64,000 nt of DNA from Pseudopithomyces maydicus (lineage: Eukaryota > Ascomycota > Dothideomycetes > Pleosporales > Didymosphaeriaceae). How positions within the stretch are numbered: position 1 is the first letter of the stretch; each line of letters begins with the position of its first letter. Position numbers and translations under genes: made by a program. Under the pieces are notes generated by a model, which saw only the letters and a program-made list of their open reading frames with translations, was not told the origin of the DNA and did not search any database. The stretch lies in the NCBI GenBank assembly GCA_026873275.1, contig JANTUC010000014.1:186001-250000 (forward strand), written 5' to 3'. This document shows positions 60,725 to 64,000 of this stretch, in pieces.

Positions 60725-62191
60725 CTACCCATATTCCTGCCACTTCACCTCTAAACCAACGCCCCCCATCCCTCTTCTCCCCCCATCCTCCCCCCTAAAC
60801 ATCAACTCCTCCAAATTCTTCGTCGTCCGCGCACACCACCCATCCACATACGTCGTCCACCCATGCGCCACCGCATACACAACCGCAAACCACACCGGCA
60901 CCCCCACCATCCACGTAACCCAACTCCGACTCCTCGCAATCCAGTGCGAAAACTCCTCGCCCCCTCCCCATGCTCCACCCAAAACCCCACATCCCGAAAC
61001 CCATACACAAACTTCACCAGCACCACGCGCAGCAACGTCCCGTGCGTGAGGTACACGGCGAAGCTGTTGCGCCCCAGCCACGTGAACACGTTATTGGAGA
61101 ACACCGTCTTGAGCGTGGGGGAGAGCCAGAAGCCGACGGAGATCAGGTGCCATGCGATGGAGGACCAGCGCTTGGGGTTGTCCGAGTCGGCTGGGAAGAG
61201 GTACGGGTTTAGCGCGTCGAGGCGCTGCGACCAGGGGAGCGCTCCGCGCCGTATTCCGGGTAGGAGCCGGCCCAGAGGCCGGCGACGATGAGGAGCGCTT
61301 GCGTGGTGCGGCGCGCGCGCGGGTGCCGGGTTAGGAAGGCTTGGAAGGAATCTTCGGAGCCGATGGCGCAGAGGAGGACGCCCCAGAGCATCATGGTTTC
61401 GAAGGTTTCTGTGAGTGAGTTGTTAGATTTTTTGGGGGGAAGAAGGAGGGAGAAGAGAATGACGGACCGGCTTTCCACGCGTGGCTCGTCCAGTACCACG
61501 CCCAGAGGACGAAGAAAGTGATCAGACGCGCAGACGTCCGCATGAATGCCGTGGCAGCCAGAATGATATAGACCATCATCGCGCCGCGGAGCAGCGGTTC
61601 CAGCGCCCATGTATGCTCGTCGTACGCTGGATCCGGGCCCGGAGCGAGCCACATCTTGCGCCATTCGTGCGGGAATCTCCAAATCTCTTGCTCGATCGTG
61701 GGGAGGACCTTCACGGTGCTCGACCGGATCCACTCCGAGTCGCACAGCGTCGCGGTCTGGAACCCACCCATCTGCGCGATCACCCAGGACGCCATGAGAG
61801 ACAACGTAGCTGGCAGGAGTAACCGGAGGGGTCGTCGGAACGCGGATTTCGCCAGCGTGGTAAGGGCCCCGGGTGTGTTTCCGGATTTGATCTGCCGGAG
61901 GGGCTTGATGGCGCAGACGTAGCCGGTTAGGAAGGCGAACATCATGACGCCGATGCGGCCTTGGAAGGGGAGGCGGAGGATGGGGAGTTGGAGGAGGCGA
62001 GGGGGAGTCGTCGTTGTCGCGGGGCGCGAAGAGGGCATAGTCGAAGGCTCGGGAGAGATGTGTTATTACGACCAGGAAAGAAGCTACACCGCGGACGCCC
62101 TGGGGGATGTTAGGTCTGAGTTCAATGAGGTGAGGCGGTAGATGGTGTTTACCTCTACCCAGGTCACGTTGCGCCGGGTGTCGACAGACAT
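60725..62191 (-). pseudogene. Acyltransferase-3 family membrane protein, three frame breaks
   Basis: Read on the minus strand from the start at 62191 (MSVDTRR). Exon 1 is 62191-62153, intron 62152-62100, and exon 2 begins at 62099. The join WVE/GVRGVASF gives the N-terminal signature of fungal acyltransferase-3 proteins. The frame slips near the G5 run 62001-62005, continues with QLPILRLPFQGRIG and FAFLTGYVCAIKPLRQI, slips again near 61238-61246 and once more at the C5 run 60960-60964. Conserved blocks appear in order in the different frames (NNVFTWLGRNSFAVYLTHGT, then TTYVDGWC). A later intron (GTCCGT donor near 61469, ending CACAG) also fits. Family members are multi-pass membrane enzymes that acylate sugars or secondary metabolites. 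The order of blocks is complete, so this is either recent decay or assembly error. Confidence 0.75.
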
Positions 62192-63541
62192 GTTTCAGCG
62201 GGATCCGTTCCAGACGAAGGCCGGCAGTATGTCGAAGACTTTCTCTCAAGACAAGATACGGTGGTTCACCAACTCATATAATCAAGCCGAAAGAAGATGC
62301 TCTCCCAGAATCGGCCCACGGCGAAAACTCACCACCGAAGCAAAACCGTAACGACAGCTCCAGTCTCGAATCCAACGGGCCGCATGCAGCCTTCAAAAGC
62401 ATCTTTCTCGGGGGAACGGCGGGACCTCTCAGACGAGGCCAAAGCCTCAGAGCTGGACAACTTGGCTTGGCGCAGACGAACCCCTCAGCATGGTCGATCG
62501 AAACAGCGAATCCGCGTTTCTGGCTGCGATTGGCGTTCACTAGAGCGATTTGCATATGATGGCGAGACTGCGAGACGCGGCGCGGGTGCGGTCTTTGGAA
62601 CGTTATCACACTACGCTGCTTGGCGGTCGTCGTCTCCTGTCTATCCCAGGGTCTAGTCTCATGGCGTAAGCCATCTACCTACATCCTTACACCTCTGGAG
62701 CATCGCAAGCTTGGAGAAGTGGGCTTCATGCTGGTGCTGTGCAACGCCGGGTAGACTTTCCAGCCTTTGACGTCCTGGTGAAACGCGGTATGTGCATATG
62801 CACACGCGGTACGATGTGTGATCGGAAAAGCGGAATGCTATTGCCATGCAGGTGCAGAAGTGAAGGGCATGTAAAAGACAATTCACCACCGATCAGCTGT
62901 GCGATGCTCTTTCAGCCGCATAACAGTGGATCGCCAGCGAACTGTTTGGCCGGTCAAACATGTGGAGGAACCGCCCCTGACGCTATGGGCGCCACGGCGG
63001 CGTTGCGATTGGCGCTGCGAACCGTATACTGTGGGACTATACAGTAAATAGGGAGCAATGGGGTGGTATTGACGATCAGGATTCCTTGGCTGAGATATAC
63101 ATAGCAGTGGATGGATATGGTGAGGGAAATCGTCGTGAAACGGAGCAGATGTGGGATATCGATGCGATCTATGATGGATGTAGTCGCTACTTCGGTGTGC
63201 CTGGGCGTTGCGATACGAATCTTGTTGAGCATTCGTGCATAAGGCCGAGCCCCAACGTTCGTTCGGGACAGCCCGAGATAGGCGGGGTTCCGGACCGCCG
63301 CCCATCACGTGACCTTATATCAACCTTCTTTGGAGTGAACCATTCGTTGGCTGGGGTGGACTGCGACTGCGACTGCGGCCTCGATCGAAACCAACCGCAC
63401 AAAATCGACCCTCCGCACCATGTTTCAGCAAAGTCCACTCCCATCCAAAACCGCCGTCCCACGGTTTCCAAAAACCCTATCTACATGTACCACCACGCCC
63501 CCCCCCTTCCCCCTTCCCCCCCTCCCCAAAGAAAAAAATCA
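62192..63541. other. Intergenic, no gene seen
   Basis: The frames 62297-62656, 62739-63047 and 63086-63754 have no motifs and no coherent splice sites. The DNA holds the acyltransferase promoter and the 3' flank of the next minus-strand gene. Confidence 0.5.
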
Positions 63542-64000
63542 TCAATGATTCTTCTCAACAATCTCTTTCGCAAACGCCGCAAAGTCCCTCCGCTCATCCA
63601 CCATCTCCCACAAATTCGGCTGCGTGAACACGGCCAGCGTATTCCTCGCCACCTTCCCGCCCACGCCCGCGCCCGCGCCCCTCACAAAGTGCGGCACCGC
63701 CTTGAACCTGCCCTTCGTGATGATCTCCAGCGCCTCGCCCGTCTGGAAGCCTAGGCAATCCCGCGGGATGCCGACCTTGACGACGTCGCCCGCGCGGTTG
63801 TGGATGTACAGGCCCGCCTTTGGGTCGGGGGAGCGCTCCAGTTCCTTGAGGGGCGCGAAGGCGGATCCGGATTGGGGCGGGTGCGCGGCCTCGTCGACGA
63901 ACATGGCGGAGGTGAGGCCCGTCAGGCAGCCGTGGTCGAGGTGCGTGGCGCACCAGTCGTCTTCGTCGCCGGGGTGTTGCTGTGCGGCGGCGTCCTTGGG
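63542..64000 (-). CDS. 2-oxoglutarate/Fe(II)-dependent oxygenase, C-terminal part (cut by window end)
   Basis: The minus-strand frame is open from the window edge to the stop at 63542, giving the last 152 residues. CATHLDHGCLTGLTSAMF contains the H-x-D iron-binding pair. The FQTGEALEIITKG block and KAVPHFVRG carry the distal His and a candidate Arg for 2-oxoglutarate. The order and spacing match isopenicillin N synthase-like dioxygenases of the larger fungal type. The N-terminal part lies outside the window. Substrate unknown. Confidence 0.82.
   Translation of the reverse strand, partial: PKDAAAQQHPGDEDDWCATHLDHGCLTGLTSAMFVDEAAHPPQSGSAFAPLKELERSPDPKAGLYIHNRAGDVVKVGIPRDCLGFQTGEALEIITKGRFKAVPHFVRGAGAGVGGKVARNTLAVFTQPNLWEMVDERRDFAAFAKEIVEKNH

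Noticed and set aside
63086..63754. 222-codon plus-strand frame
   Set aside because: Overlaps the 2OG-oxygenase on the other strand, Pro/Arg-rich composition from GC content, no domain.

Overview
The window comes from a filamentous ascomycete nuclear genome (Pezizomycotina, probably Dothideomycetes; I cannot name the species). This rests on genes split by short GT-AG introns of about 45-85 nt, a HET-domain gene, a NACHT-type NLR-like gene, secreted cell-wall hydrolases, a six-HAMP group III histidine kinase and very AT-rich decayed blocks of the kind left by RIP. All exon models were assembled by eye from splice signals, frame and family motifs.

Layout. 1-13.5 kb is accessory: a small secreted Cys-rich protein, a six-exon secreted metalloprotease, a HET gene, an intron-containing tRNA-Gly, an EthD-like gene and a secreted epoxide-hydrolase-type enzyme. 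13.7-17.6 kb (minus strand) has a chromodomain protein and a tannase/feruloyl esterase. 17.6-20.7 kb is low-complexity DNA. 20.7-41.7 kb is a housekeeping block: 14-3-3, mitochondrial ATPase inhibitor, nucleoporin NSP1, a Laa2/DUF5102-like trafficking protein, the NIK1/OS-1 kinase and a ULS1/RIS1-like SNF2-RING protein. 44.3-47.9 kb has a GH3 beta-xylosidase and an AhpC/TSA-like protein. 47.9-50 kb includes an AT-rich relic. 50-60.3 kb is a second accessory island: a P450, a SIM-bearing Rad5-like SNF2 protein and, divergent from it, a very large NLR-like gene with several zinc-finger regions. 60.7-62.2 kb is a broken acyltransferase, and the window ends inside a 2OG-Fe(II) oxygenase.

Most notable. 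(1) An NLR-like gene (55341-60260) in which one well-formed intron joins what look like two adjacent genes into a predicted 1490-residue protein, sharing a 290-bp promoter with a SUMO-interacting SNF2/RING protein. (2) A catalytic-Asp codon lying directly before a GC-AG intron, with a 21-nt microexon downstream. (3) A metalloprotease whose HExxH motif appears only after correct splicing. (4) Single-base frame breaks in four genes, several at C5/G5 runs, pointing to homopolymer indels in the assembly or to real decay.
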